Positions 35,209-44,352 are shown, numbered from the stretch's first letter. The stretch is 64,000 bases of DNA from Mesorhizobium sp. (GCF_023954305.1 NZ_JAMLIG010000001.1:3182001-3246000), one strand, 5' to 3'. Notes: generated by a model not told the origin, from the sequence alone. Translations and numbers: made by a program.

Positions 35209-36288
35209 TCAGCTCTCCGGGTTGCGGCTCGCCCGGATCCGGTCGAACGCGACGGCCGTGATGATGAAAGACCCCACGAACACTCCCTGCCAGAAAGGAT
35301 TGATTCCGAGAAGGGTCAAAGAGTTGCGGATCATCTCGATCAGCACCGCGCCGACGACTGCTCCGAAGGCGGTGCCGCCGCCGCCGGCGAGATTGGCTCC
35401 GCCGATGACCACCGCCGCGATGACGACAAGCTCCATGCCTGTTCCCATTCCCGTGGTGATGGTGCCCAGCCACCCCACCTGCAGGATGCCGGCGATTCCC
35501 GCCATCAGCGCCGAGAGCATGTAGACGCTGACCTTGATGCGCTTCACCGGCACCCCGGTCAGCGTGGCGGCATGCTCGTTGCCGCCGATGGCGAAGATAT
35601 GCCGGCCCCAGCGCGTCCAGCGGAAGGTGAAGCCGAAGACCAGCGCGAAGACGATGAGGAAGACCGCCGGATTGGGGACGAAGATGTTCTGCCCGAGCCA
35701 GGTGAAGAAGCTGCCGAGCGCGCCGTCGGGACCGGCCCATCCGGCCATCGTGTTGAACCAACCGCGCGTCGATCCGCCGCCGATCGCCACCATCTTGGCG
35801 TGGTCGACGCCGAACTGGTAGACCATCTGATTGCCCGAGAGCACCATCGCGACGCTGCGCGCGAAGGACATCATGGCGAGCGTGACGACGAAGGGCGGCA
35901 TGCCGACATAGGCGATCAGGACGCCGTTGACGAAACCGCAGGCGAGCGCGGCCAGGAGCGCGCAGGGAAGGGCGATCCAGATCGGATAGTTCCAGCTCAT
36001 CATCATGCCGGCGACCATGCCCGCGAGGCAGAGCACCGCGCCGACCGACAGGTCGATGCCCCCGGTGATGATGACGGCGGTCATGCCGAGTCCGATGATG
36101 CCGACGAAGGCGCAGTTGCGCGCCACGTTGAACAGGTTCTGCGGCGTATCGAAGGACGTCGTGGCGAAGGACAGGTAGGCGAAGGCGAGCACCGCCGCCA
36201 GAAAGACCCAGAAGGTCTGGCTGGCCAGCATATGGCCGAGCGCGCCATGCTGCTGCTTGTCGATCGTCTCCTGAAGCGTGACGGCCAT
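35209..36288 (-). CDS. Sugar ABC transporter permease (RbsC type)
   Basis: 359-residue permease with eight to ten membrane helices. Marks: IIGLGMTAVIITGGIDLSVG, GMPPFVVTLAMMSFARSVA, GRHIFAIGGNEHAATLTGV and IGGANLAGGGGTAFGAVVGA. Two close in-frame starts exist: 36300 (MPAPMAV), which abuts GCGAGGAG with no spacing, and 36288, which has it 12 bases upstream; the latter is chosen. No binding-protein gene lies in this operon; candidates are the two binding proteins on the divergent strand. Confidence 0.9.
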   Translation of the reverse strand: MAVTLQETIDKQQHGALGHMLASQTFWVFLAAVLAFAYLSFATTSFDTPQNLFNVARNCAFVGIIGLGMTAVIITGGIDLSVGAVLCLAGMVAGMMMSWNYPIWIALPCALLAALACGFVNGVLIAYVGMPPFVVTLAMMSFARSVAMVLSGNQMVYQFGVDHAKMVAIGGGSTRGWFNTMAGWAGPDGALGSFFTWLGQNIFVPNPAVFLIVFALVFGFTFRWTRWGRHIFAIGGNEHAATLTGVPVKRIKVSVYMLSALMAGIAGILQVGWLGTITTGMGTGMELVVIAAVVIGGANLAGGGGTAFGAVVGAVLIEMIRNSLTLLGINPFWQGVFVGSFIITAVAFDRIRASRNPES

Positions 36289-36313
36289 GGGTGCGGGCAT
36301 CTCCTCGCTGTGA

Positions 36314-37054
36314 TCAGGCAGTCTCAATCGCGCCGGTGATGAGGCCCGTGACCTCCTCCGGCGACGAGGCCGATATGGGCTTGTCGGCGACTTTGCGGCC
36401 TCGCCGCAGCACCGCGACGCGGTCGGCGACCGCGAACACGTCCGGCATGCGGTGGCTGATCAGCACCACGGCGATGCCGTGGTCGCGCAGCCTGCGGATC
36501 AGGTTCAGCACCTCCGCGACCTGGCGCACGCTGATCGCCGCGGTCGGCTCGTCCATCAGCACGATCTTCGGCTCCGACAGCCGGGTGCGGGCGATAGCCA
36601 CCGCCTGGCGCTGGCCGCCGGACATCTGGCGAACGAGGTCGCGCGCGCGCGTCTCGGACTTCAGCTCCGCGAAGAGCTCGCCGGCGCGGGCATACATCTG
36701 CTTGTAGTCGAGAATCTTGAACGGACCCCAGCCCTTTCGCAACTCCCGGCCGAGGAACACGTTCGCGCCGGCGGTGAGATTGTTGCACAGCGCCAGGTCC
36801 TGGTAGACGATCTCGACGCCGTGGCGCCGCGCGTCGATGGGCTGACCGAAATGCACTTCCTTGTCGGCGATGTGGATGCTTCCGCCGGTCGGCGGGAAGT
36901 TGCCGGCGATGATCTTCACCAGCGTCGACTTGCCCGCGCCATTGTCGCCCATCAGGCCCAGCACCTCGGCCGGCTCGAGCGACAGCGACACGTCGCTCAG
37001 TGCGTGGATCGCACCGAAATGCTTGGAAATGTTCGTCAGCCTCAGCGCCGTCAT
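36314..37054 (-). CDS. Sugar ABC transporter ATPase, single domain (FrcA type)
   Basis: 246-residue ATPase with GDNGAGKST, Q-loop VYQDLALCNN, signature MSGGQRQAVAIA and Walker B IVLMDEPTAAI. It is clearly related to the ATPase at 30545-31303. It opens a minus-strand operon (ATPase, permease, GntR) and is divergent from the epimerase-type gene at 37199. Confidence 0.93.
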   Translation of the reverse strand: MTALRLTNISKHFGAIHALSDVSLSLEPAEVLGLMGDNGAGKSTLVKIIAGNFPPTGGSIHIADKEVHFGQPIDARRHGVEIVYQDLALCNNLTAGANVFLGRELRKGWGPFKILDYKQMYARAGELFAELKSETRARDLVRQMSGGQRQAVAIARTRLSEPKIVLMDEPTAAISVRQVAEVLNLIRRLRDHGIAVVLISHRMPDVFAVADRVAVLRRGRKVADKPISASSPEEVTGLITGAIETA

Positions 37055-37081
37055 GCCCTCACCCGCCGTCGTCGCCCAACC

Positions 37082-37110
37082 ATTAGCAAACCAAAACCCG
37101 CTTCGGTCAA
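37082..37110 (-). promoter_or_regulatory. Sigma-70 type promoter for the ATPase-permease-GntR operon
   Basis: On the minus strand TTGACC (37110-37105) and GCTAAT (37087-37082) are spaced by exactly 17 bases, ending 27 bases before the ATG at 37054. It is a good housekeeping-type promoter by eye. Confidence 0.5.
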
Positions 37111-37125
37111 TAGGACGGAAAAATA

Positions 37126-37153
37126 TTTATCGGATTTATCAGACAATATATTG
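37126..37153. promoter_or_regulatory. AT-rich palindrome and repeat in the divergent promoter
   Basis: CAATATATTG (37144-37153) is a perfect 10-base palindrome; just left of it ATTTATC occurs twice (near 37125 and 37134). This AT-rich block stands out in GC-rich surroundings between two divergent sugar operons and overlaps TTGACG (37151-37156), a possible -35 of the rightward operon. The GntR protein at 34413-35180 is the likeliest ligand. Confidence 0.45.
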
Positions 37154-37198
37154 ACGGGCGGCGGCGGACTGCGCTTCTATTGAGGCGGGAGGAAGTGC

Positions 37199-38173
37199 AT
37201 GCTGATCCTGGTTACGGGAGCGACGGGCAAAGTCGGGCGCGCGTTGATCGCGCGGCTCGGGCGCGAGACGCCGGCGCCGGCCATCCGCGCGCTCTGCCAC
37301 AACCGCAGGCTGCCGGAGGAGGACGGGCTGTCCGTCGTCGCCGGATCGATCTCCGACCGGGAAGTGTGCCGCGAGGCGATGCGCGGGGTGACCCATGTCG
37401 TCCATCTCGCCACCTGCAAGGAGACGCCCGACGAGGTCATGGACGTGACCGTCAAGGGCCTGTTCTGGCTGCTCGAGGAGTTTCGGCAGAACCCGGGCTC
37501 GAAGCGTTTCGTGCTGATCGGCGGGGACGCCGCCGTCGGCCATTACTTCCACCGCCATCCCGCACCGATCACCGAGGATGCGCCGCACATGGCCTATCCC
37601 GGCTGCTATGCGCTGTCGAAGGTGCTGGAGGAAGTGATGGTCGAGCAGTACGGCGTCCAGTACGGGATCGACTGGTGCTGTCTCAGGGCGCCGTGGATCA
37701 TGGAGAAGGACGACTTCCGCTTCAGCCTGTCCTTCGGTGATGATGTCTTCGGCGGGCCAGACTGGAAGACCCTCGTTCCGCCGGAGGTTGCCGAGCGCTC
37801 CCGCCGCGACGGCGCGGTGCCGCTGCTGCAGGAAGCGGACGGAACGCCGCTGAAGCGCAACTTCGTCCATGTCGATGATCTGGTCGAGGCGATCGTGCTG
37901 GCGCTCAACGCCCCGGCGGCGCGCCAGCGCCTCTACAACATCGCCATGGACGAACCGGTGGACTACGCCGCGGTCGCCGCGCATCTCGCTCGCACCCGCG
38001 GCCTTCCGGCGACGCCGGTCCGGGCGTCCTATGTCAGCAACTGGTTGGACAACAGCCGCGCCAAGGCGGAACTCGGCTGGCGCCCGGCCTACGACCTTCG
38101 ACGATTGATCGATTCAGCCTGGGACTATGTCCGGCCGGCCGAAGAGCCGAGACGGGTGTGGTATCCGGGGTGA
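37199..38173 (+). CDS. NAD-dependent epimerase/dehydratase family protein
   Basis: 324-residue extended SDR. The cofactor motif VTGATGKVGRAL opens the protein, DAAVG and YALSK give the catalytic region with Tyr and Lys, and the C-terminal half holds NFVHVDDLVEAIVLALN. The family includes uronate dehydrogenases and nucleotide-sugar epimerases; the setting beside free-sugar importers favours a free sugar or sugar-acid dehydrogenase over cell-wall sugar synthesis. The start at 37199 follows GGGAGGAAGTGC. It opens the rightward operon of two binding proteins and one ABC core. Confidence 0.85.
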   Translation: MLILVTGATGKVGRALIARLGRETPAPAIRALCHNRRLPEEDGLSVVAGSISDREVCREAMRGVTHVVHLATCKETPDEVMDVTVKGLFWLLEEFRQNPGSKRFVLIGGDAAVGHYFHRHPAPITEDAPHMAYPGCYALSKVLEEVMVEQYGVQYGIDWCCLRAPWIMEKDDFRFSLSFGDDVFGGPDWKTLVPPEVAERSRRDGAVPLLQEADGTPLKRNFVHVDDLVEAIVLALNAPAARQRLYNIAMDEPVDYAAVAAHLARTRGLPATPVRASYVSNWLDNSRAKAELGWRPAYDLRRLIDSAWDYVRPAEEPRRVWYPG

Positions 38174-38228
38174 GGAAGCGAGGCGGGGCTGTTCCCGCGA
38201 AGTCTCATCAAGCCAAGGGAGGAATGAG

Positions 38229-39221
38229 ATGAGGAAGGCAATGCTTCTGGCCGCAGTCGCGGTCCTTGCCCTGACCACCGGTCAGGCCATCACGCAGGAA
38301 AAGAAGACCCTGGCCGTCGTGGTCAAGGGTCTCGACAATCCGTTCTTCACCGTGCTCGGCAATGGCTGCGCCAAGTGGAACGAGAACAACCCGACGTCGG
38401 AATACACCTGCCTCTATACGGGCCCGGCGCTGTCGTCGGACGAAGCCGGCGAGGTGCAGCTCGTCGCCGACCTGATCGCCCGGCCGGACGTGGCGGGCAT
38501 CGCCATCTCCCCCTCCAATGCGCCCGCCATGGCGGCGATGCTGAAGGAGAAGGCGCCGACGATCCCGATCATGACGATCGACGCCGACCTGCTGCCCGAG
38601 GACCACGGGCTGCGCAAGACCTATCTCGGCACCTACAACTACGACATGGGCGTCAAGATGGCCGGCCACCTGAAGACGCTGAAGCCGGATGGCGGCTCGG
38701 TCTGCCTGCAGCTCGGCAACGTCGCGGCCGCCAACATCAACGAGCGCGCCGCGGGTTTCCGCGACACGATCAGCGGCAACAAGGGCATCGAGCGGCTGAA
38801 GGGCGAGGGCGGATGGACCGAGATCGACGGCTGCCCGCTCTATACCAATGACGACATCCCGACGGCGAACCAGCAGCTCGCCGACGTGACCGGCGCCAAT
38901 GCCGATCTCGACGCCTTCATCCTGGTCGGCGGCTGGGCCCAGTTCGGCCCGGAAGCCTACGCCGCGACCACGACCGCGCTCGAGCCACGGCTCAAGAGCA
39001 AGGAACTCGTCATTATCGCCGGCGACACGCTGCCGCCGCAGATGGACGCGCTCAAGGCCGGGCACAGCCACGTCCAGGTTGGCCAGCGGCCGTTCGAGAT
39101 GGGCCTGCGCGCGCCCGACGTGCTGATCCAGCTGATCAAGGGCGAGACCGTGGAGGATCCGATCTACACCGGCCTCGACGAATGCACGCAGGAGACCGCC
39201 GCCACCTGCATCGCCGGCTGA
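38229..39221 (+). CDS. Sugar ABC transporter periplasmic binding protein 1
   Basis: 330-residue periplasmic binding protein of the sugar-binding type. Signal peptide about 1-21 (LALTTGQAITQE). Mature marks are LAVVVKGLDNPFFTVLGNGC, IAISPSNAPAMAAML, IMTIDADLL, LGTYNYDMGVKMAGHL and FILVGGWAQFGPEAY. It contains several cysteines that may form disulfides. The start at 38229 has AAGGGAGGAATGAG upstream. The gene precedes a second binding-protein gene, so it may serve the ABC core on the opposite strand (36314-35209), which lacks one. Confidence 0.9.
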   Translation: MRKAMLLAAVAVLALTTGQAITQEKKTLAVVVKGLDNPFFTVLGNGCAKWNENNPTSEYTCLYTGPALSSDEAGEVQLVADLIARPDVAGIAISPSNAPAMAAMLKEKAPTIPIMTIDADLLPEDHGLRKTYLGTYNYDMGVKMAGHLKTLKPDGGSVCLQLGNVAAANINERAAGFRDTISGNKGIERLKGEGGWTEIDGCPLYTNDDIPTANQQLADVTGANADLDAFILVGGWAQFGPEAYAATTTALEPRLKSKELVIIAGDTLPPQMDALKAGHSHVQVGQRPFEMGLRAPDVLIQLIKGETVEDPIYTGLDECTQETAATCIAG

Positions 39222-39232
39222 TCGCCAGCCCC

Positions 39233-39257
39233 GCCGCCAGGCCCAGAGCCTGGCGGC
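39233..39257 (+). other. Intercistronic hairpin after binding protein 1
   Basis: GCCGCCAGGC (39233-39242) pairs perfectly with GCCTGGCGGC (39248-39257), 5-base loop, in the 113-base gap before the second binding-protein gene. No T-run. Confidence 0.6.
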
Positions 39258-39334
39258 CCCATCGACCAGACTGCCGCGCCGCATGCGCGACGCGGGAGCA
39301 TTGCCTTTGCCATTCGAAACCGAAGGAGAGTGAC

Positions 39335-40285
39335 ATGAGACTGCGATACTCAACCGTCGCCCTGGCGCTCGCCGCCGCGCTGACGGCCTCCACCAGCCTT
39401 GCCCAGGACAAGAAGGCGATGGCCTTCGTCGTCAACGGCGCGTCCGACTTCTGGAAGCTCGCCGAGGCGGGCGTGAAGAAGGCGCAGGGCGAACTGCCCA
39501 ACTACGACCTCCAGTTCAAATATCCCGAACAGGCCGCCGCCGCCGTGCAGCAGCGCCTGATGGACGACCTCGTCGCTGCCGGCGTCTCGGCGATCATGGT
39601 CAGCGCGGTCGATCCCAAGTCGTCGACCGACGCGCTCAACCGCGTCGGAGGCCAGGTGCCGCTGTTCACCACCGACTCGGATGCGCCCGATACCAACCGC
39701 ATCGCCTATATCGGCTCGTCCAACGTGGATGCCGGCAAGCAGGCGGGCGAGATCGCGCTGAAGGCGCTGCCGAACGGGGGCAAGTGCATCGGCTTCGTCG
39801 GACTGCCCGGCGCCGACAATGCGCGCGAGCGCATCGAGGGCATGAAGGCGACGATCGCAGGCTCGAAGGTCGAGCTGATCGACGTGCGCGGCGACGACAT
39901 CGACATGACCCGCGCCAAGCGCAACGTCGAGGATGCGCTGGCCGCCAACCCGGACATCGACTGCATGGTCGGCTTCTACTCCTACAACCCGCCGCGCATC
40001 TATGAAGTGCTGAAGGAATCCGGCAAGCTCGGCCAGGTGACGGTCGTCGCCTTCGACGAGGACCCGATCACCCTCGGCGGCGTCAGGGAAGGCACCATCG
40101 CGGGCACGGTCGTCCAGGATCCGTATGAGTGGGGCTATCAGGGCATGAAGCTGATGGCGAAGTATCTCGAGGGCGACAAGTCGGTCGTTCCGGAGAATAA
40201 GCTGATCATCGTGCCGACGAAGATGATCGACAAGGGCAATGTCGACGCGTTCGAGGCGGAGCTGAAGTCGCGCATCGGCGGCTGA
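39335..40285 (+). CDS. Sugar ABC transporter periplasmic binding protein 2
   Basis: 316-residue binding protein. Signal peptide about 1-23 (TASTSLAQDK). Marks include MAFVVNGASDFWKLAEAGV, IMVSAVDPKSSTDALNRV, FTTDSDAP, YIGSSNVDAGKQAGE and VVAFDEDPITLGGVREG. This family binds ribose- or xylose-like sugars. The start at 39335 has GAAGGAGAGTGAC upstream. It directly precedes the double-domain ATPase and permease, its most likely partners. Confidence 0.92.
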   Translation: MRLRYSTVALALAAALTASTSLAQDKKAMAFVVNGASDFWKLAEAGVKKAQGELPNYDLQFKYPEQAAAAVQQRLMDDLVAAGVSAIMVSAVDPKSSTDALNRVGGQVPLFTTDSDAPDTNRIAYIGSSNVDAGKQAGEIALKALPNGGKCIGFVGLPGADNARERIEGMKATIAGSKVELIDVRGDDIDMTRAKRNVEDALAANPDIDCMVGFYSYNPPRIYEVLKESGKLGQVTVVAFDEDPITLGGVREGTIAGTVVQDPYEWGYQGMKLMAKYLEGDKSVVPENKLIIVPTKMIDKGNVDAFEAELKSRIGG

Positions 40286-40297
40286 CGCCTTGGAGCG

Positions 40298-40331
40298 AAC
40301 AGGCCGGTGCGGCCTCCCGGCCGGCCTGTTT
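40298..40331 (+). other. Intercistronic hairpin after binding protein 2
   Basis: AACAGGCCGG (40298-40307) pairs perfectly with CCGGCCTGTT (40321-40330), 13-base loop, ending in TTTGG. It lies between the binding-protein stop and the ATPase start, and probably causes partial termination or 3'-end protection. Confidence 0.65.
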
Positions 40332-40359
40332 GGCGACTGAATGGAGACTGCGTACCCAC

Positions 40360-41865
40360 ATGCAACAGCCTTACCTGGAGGTGGTCGGCATCTCGAAGAG
40401 CTATCCCGGAGTGAGGGCGCTCAGCGATGTCAACTTCTCGGTGCGCACGGGGGAGGTGGTCGGGCTCGTCGGCGAAAACGGTGCCGGCAAGTCGACCCTG
40501 ATGAAGATCCTTGGTGGGGTGACGGAGCCGAGTTCGGGCAGGATCGTGCTCGACGGCCATGATCTTTCACGCCTGACGGTGGCGGAATCGATGCGCGGCG
40601 GCATCGCCTTCGTCCACCAGGAACTCAATCTGTTCGAGAACCTGACGGTCGCGGCCAACATCTTCATCGGCCGCGAGCCCCGGCGGGGAGGGCCGCTGCG
40701 CCTCATCGACGAGCGCGAGCTGAAACGCCGTGCTGAACCACTGCTTCACCAGCTCGGTGCCGATTTCTCCGCCGACACGCCGGTCGCGGTCCTGTCGCTG
40801 GCGCAGATGCAACTGGTCGAGATCGCCAAGGCGCTGTCGCTGAATGCCCGCCTCATCATCATGGATGAACCCACATCGAGCCTGACCGCATCGGAGACCG
40901 AACGGCTGCTCGCCGTGATTGCGCGGCTCAAGGCAGAAGGCGTGTCGGTCGTGCTCATCTCGCACCGGCTGGCCGAGATCGAGCAGTCCGCTGGCCGGGT
41001 CGTCGTGCTGCGCGACGGCCGATGCGTCGGCGAACTGGACAAGGCGGAGATCCGCGCCGATACGATGATCAGGATGATGATCGGGCGCGAGCTGAAGACG
41101 CTCTATCGCGTGCCTGCGCAGTCACCGGGCGAGGCGGTGCTGCAACTCGCCGGCGTCCGCACCTCGTACCGGCCCGAACAGCCGGTCAGCCTCGACGTGC
41201 GGCAGGGGGAGATTCTCGGCCTCGCCGGCCTCGTCGGTTCGGGCCGAACCGAACTCGCCCGCGCCATCTTCGGGCTCGATCCGCTCAAGGGCGGGGAGAT
41301 CCGCATCGCCGGCATCCCGGCTGCGATCAGATCGCCGCGGGTGGCGATCGGTCACGGCCTCTACCTGATCCCGGAAGACCGGAAGCGCTCCGGTCTGCTG
41401 CTCGACTTCCCGATACGCAGCAACGTGACCCTCGCCAGCATGGACGCGCATTCGCGGTTCGGATTGGTCGACCGGCGCGCCGAGGAGGAAAGCGCAGAGG
41501 AACAGCGCCGCAGCCTCGACATCCGCACGCCGTCGGTTTCGGTGGTGGCGGGTGCGCTCTCCGGCGGCAACCAGCAGAAGGTCGTGCTGGCGAAATGGCT
41601 GTCGATGGCGCCGAAGATCCTGGTCTTCGACGAGCCGACCCGTGGCGTCGACGTCGGCGCCAAGAACGAGATCTACGGCCTGATGCGAGCCCTGTCCGAC
41701 CGTGGCGTCGGCATCTTGATGATCTCGTCGGACATGGAGGAGGTCATCGGCATCAGCGACCGGGTGGCGGTGATGCACGAAGGCCGCATCGCCGGCTTTC
41801 TGCGCCGCGAGGAACTGAGCGAGGGCGCCATCCTGTCGCTTGCCGTCGGGCGCGTGGCGGCGTGA
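40360..41865 (+). CDS. Sugar ABC transporter ATPase, double domain (RbsA type)
   Basis: 501-residue ATPase with two domains. Domain 1: GENGAGKST, degenerate signature LSLAQMQ, Walker B LIIMDEPTSSL. Domain 2: altered Walker A GSGRTE, signature LSGGNQQK, Walker B ILVFDEPTRGV. This split of good and degenerate motifs is normal for RbsA/XylG-type proteins. ATG 40360 is taken as start; the TTG at 40330 lies in the hairpin. Confidence 0.93.
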   Translation: MQQPYLEVVGISKSYPGVRALSDVNFSVRTGEVVGLVGENGAGKSTLMKILGGVTEPSSGRIVLDGHDLSRLTVAESMRGGIAFVHQELNLFENLTVAANIFIGREPRRGGPLRLIDERELKRRAEPLLHQLGADFSADTPVAVLSLAQMQLVEIAKALSLNARLIIMDEPTSSLTASETERLLAVIARLKAEGVSVVLISHRLAEIEQSAGRVVVLRDGRCVGELDKAEIRADTMIRMMIGRELKTLYRVPAQSPGEAVLQLAGVRTSYRPEQPVSLDVRQGEILGLAGLVGSGRTELARAIFGLDPLKGGEIRIAGIPAAIRSPRVAIGHGLYLIPEDRKRSGLLLDFPIRSNVTLASMDAHSRFGLVDRRAEEESAEEQRRSLDIRTPSVSVVAGALSGGNQQKVVLAKWLSMAPKILVFDEPTRGVDVGAKNEIYGLMRALSDRGVGILMISSDMEEVIGISDRVAVMHEGRIAGFLRREELSEGAILSLAVGRVAA

Positions 41866-41890
41866 TCGCGACGATCGGGGGGAACGGGCG

Positions 41891-42829
41891 ATGATCAGCC
41901 GGAAGGACCTGTCACTGTTGATCCTGATCATCGTCGTGGGAACGGTGGTGGCGATCATCAATCCGCGCTTCCTGTCGCCGATCAATCTGTCGAACACGGC
42001 CAATCTGATCGGTCTGTTCGGAATGTTCGCCGTCGCCCAGGCCTTCGTCATCATCTCCGGCGGCATCGAACTTTCGGTCGGTTCGATCATCGCGCTGCTC
42101 GGCGTGCTGTTCATCGACCTGGTGGCGGCCGGATCGCTTTCGCCGGGTCTCGCCTTCCTCACGGTCCTCGGGCTCGGCTGCCTGATCGGCCTGCTGCACG
42201 GCTTCCTCGTCGCCCGGGTCGGGCTGCAGCCCTTCGTCGTGACGCTGTGCGGGCTTCTGATCTATCGCGGCATCGCTCGCTACTACACCGAGGATGCGAC
42301 CGCTGGCTTTCCGTTCGGCGCCAGCTTCCCGACACTCGAATGGCTGGTCGCGGGGCGGCTCTACGGCGTCCCGCACAGCCTGATCGCGTTCCTGCTGATC
42401 ACCGTCGTGATGGGCGTGGTGCTGCACCGCTCGGTCTACGGGCGGCACCTGTTCGCCGTCGGCAAGAGCGAGGAGGCGGCGCGGTACAGCGGCATCAACA
42501 CCCATCGGGTCGTGATCACGGCCTATGTCATCTGCTGTGCGCTGACGGCCGTCGCGGCGGTGTTCATCGCGATGTACACGCGCTCGATCTCGCCGTCCTC
42601 GCACGGCAATTTCTACGAGCTCTACGCCATCGCGGCGGCGGTGCTGGGCGGCTGCTCGCTGAGGGGCGGCGAGGGATCGATTCTCGGCGTCGTGCTCGGC
42701 ACCGTGCTGCTGCAGGTGCTGCAGAACCTCGTCAACCTGCTCGGCATCCCGAGCTCGCTCAACTTCGCCGTGATGGGATCGGTGATCCTGATCGGAGTGC
42801 TGGCGGACCAGCAGTTCTCGAAGCGGTAG
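41891..42829 (+). CDS. Sugar ABC transporter permease (RbsC type)
   Basis: 312-residue permease. Marks: FGMFAVAQAFVIISGGIELSVG, VGLQPFVVTLCGLLIYRGIAR, GRHLFAVGKSEEAARYSGI and AVLGGCSLRGGEGSILG. The start at 41891 follows GGGGGGAACGGGCG and lies 25 bases after the ATPase. Last gene of the rightward sugar operon; a terminator-like hairpin follows at 42891. Confidence 0.92.
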   Translation: MISRKDLSLLILIIVVGTVVAIINPRFLSPINLSNTANLIGLFGMFAVAQAFVIISGGIELSVGSIIALLGVLFIDLVAAGSLSPGLAFLTVLGLGCLIGLLHGFLVARVGLQPFVVTLCGLLIYRGIARYYTEDATAGFPFGASFPTLEWLVAGRLYGVPHSLIAFLLITVVMGVVLHRSVYGRHLFAVGKSEEAARYSGINTHRVVITAYVICCALTAVAAVFIAMYTRSISPSSHGNFYELYAIAAAVLGGCSLRGGEGSILGVVLGTVLLQVLQNLVNLLGIPSSLNFAVMGSVILIGVLADQQFSKR

Positions 42830-43162
42830 AGCCAGTCAATCCACAATTTGCCGGACCGTCGAACGCGTCAGTCTTGCCGGTTCGGCGATCTTCCCGAGGG
42901 CTCATGCCCGGGAAATCCCTGGGGCGAGCAGTCCCAGCGCGGCGCGCGGAGAGCCAATCGCATCGGGGCTTGAGCATTCCGGCTGTGCGAGCCTCCCTTC
43001 ACGGGTCTCGGTCCCATCTTCGTGGAAACGAAGCCGCCCGCTATACGATACAGATTGACCGCGATACAATTCAGCCATAGCGTGAACGGCACAGGCTCTG
43101 GGAGGAGCCCCAGGACATTGGTGACACATTTGCGGCGCCTTGGGGTGCCGAGGAGATCTTTC
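42830..43162 (+). other. Non-coding gap between sugar operon and long catabolic operon
   Basis: 333 bases without a supported gene. A hairpin TTCCC-GA-GGGC/GCCC-GGGAA at 42891-42914 (4-base loop, no T-run) may end the sugar operon. Around 43046-43075 CGATACAGATT and CGATACAATT form a short direct repeat, which may be an operator or promoter part for the operon beginning at 43163. GAGGAGA lies before that start. Confidence 0.45.
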
Positions 43163-44002
43163 ATGACGATCACGGTGCGCGGTATCGAGTTCCAGTCGAA
43201 CCTCGACAACCCGATGGGGATCGAGTTCTACAACCTGTCGCACCGGTTCGGCTTCCAGTGCCCGAACTGGCCCTATTTCCGCGACGTCCAGATCGAGCGC
43301 AAGCACTACATGGCCAAGTCGGGGGTGCTGTCGCAGACGATCACGACGACCATGCACGTGACCACCCACATCGACGCGCCGGCGCATGTCGTGCAGGGCA
43401 CGCCGTTCATCGACGAGGTGCCGCTGCCGCACTTCTTCGGCTCGGGCATCGTGGTGTCGCTGCCGAAGAAGAAGTGGGAGCAGATCACCGGCGACGATCT
43501 GGAGAAGGCCTGCGGCAAGTCGATCCGCAAGGGCGACGTGCTGATCATCAACACCGGCTGGCACAAGGTCTACGAGGACGGCGACTACTTCGCCTACTGC
43601 CCGGGCTTCGTCCCCTCGGCCGCCGACTGGATGATCGAGAAGGGGGTCAAGGTCGTCGGCCACGACACCCAGGCCAACGACCATCCGCTGGCCACCGCCA
43701 TCGGCCCGCAGCGCAACGGACCGATCCTGCCGCACCTGGCGGAGGAGTACAAGGAATGGTCGGGCGGCATCGACTGGAAGGACGCCTTCCCGGAATGGGA
43801 GCCGGTGCACCAGAAGATCTTCAAGGCCGGCATCCTCGGCATCGAGAATGTCGGCGGCGACCTCGACGCCGTCACCGGCAAGCGCTGCACCTTCGCCTTC
43901 TTCCCGATCAACTGGGATCGCGGCGACGGCTGCATCATCCGCCTGGTCGCCATGATCGACCGCAACCAGTCCTACCGCATCGAGAAGGGCGAGGCGTTCT
44001 GA
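43163..44002 (+). CDS. Cyclase-family metal-dependent hydrolase (kynurenine-formamidase-like fold)
   Basis: 279-residue member of the Cyclase family. The metal-binding signature is present as H65, H69, D71 and H75 (MHVTTHIDAPAH). Members hydrolyse amides or esters, for example N-formylkynurenine or isatin, or act on polyketide rings. The start at 43163 has GAGGAGA upstream; the frame is open for 47 more codons without sense. It shares one base with the cupin start (TGATG) and heads a coupled run of genes. A role in hydrolysing the imported amide, lactone or ring compound is inferred. Confidence 0.88.
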   Translation: MTITVRGIEFQSNLDNPMGIEFYNLSHRFGFQCPNWPYFRDVQIERKHYMAKSGVLSQTITTTMHVTTHIDAPAHVVQGTPFIDEVPLPHFFGSGIVVSLPKKKWEQITGDDLEKACGKSIRKGDVLIINTGWHKVYEDGDYFAYCPGFVPSAADWMIEKGVKVVGHDTQANDHPLATAIGPQRNGPILPHLAEEYKEWSGGIDWKDAFPEWEPVHQKIFKAGILGIENVGGDLDAVTGKRCTFAFFPINWDRGDGCIIRLVAMIDRNQSYRIEKGEAF

Positions 44003-44352
44003 TGTTCGTCAAGCGCTTTGCCGATGCCAAGCCCTACGAGGCAGCCAACCACCGCGGCGTGGTCGGGCTTCGCCTGCAGGGCTTCGAGGCGGGCGGGCCC
44101 GCGAACCAGTGGGTCGGCCTGTCGCAATTCCTCCCGGGAGGCGGAGCCGGGCCGGATTCCACCCCCTTCGAGAAGGTCTACGTCGTCATCGACGGCGCCA
44201 TGACCGTTCTCGCGGGCGGCGTGGAGACCGAGCTCGGCCCGCTCGATTCCTGCACCATCGCTCCGGGCGAGGTGCGCGAGCTCGTCAACCGCACCAACCG
44301 GGTCTGCACCATGCTGGTGGTGATCCCCTATCCGCCGGGGCACAAGCCATGA
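44002..44352 (+). CDS. Small cupin-domain protein
   Basis: 116-residue single-domain cupin with a beta-rich pattern (FEKVYVVIDGAMTVLAGG, LGPLDSCTIAPGEVREL, NRTNRVCTMLVVIPYP). Cupin motif 1 is weak: the usual His pair is not clear, so metal binding is uncertain. It overlaps the cyclase by one base and the following SDR by 4 bases. It may be an isomerase, lyase or ligand sensor for the pathway. Confidence 0.85.
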   Translation: MFVKRFADAKPYEAANHRGVVGLRLQGFEAGGPANQWVGLSQFLPGGGAGPDSTPFEKVYVVIDGAMTVLAGGVETELGPLDSCTIAPGEVRELVNRTNRVCTMLVVIPYPPGHKP

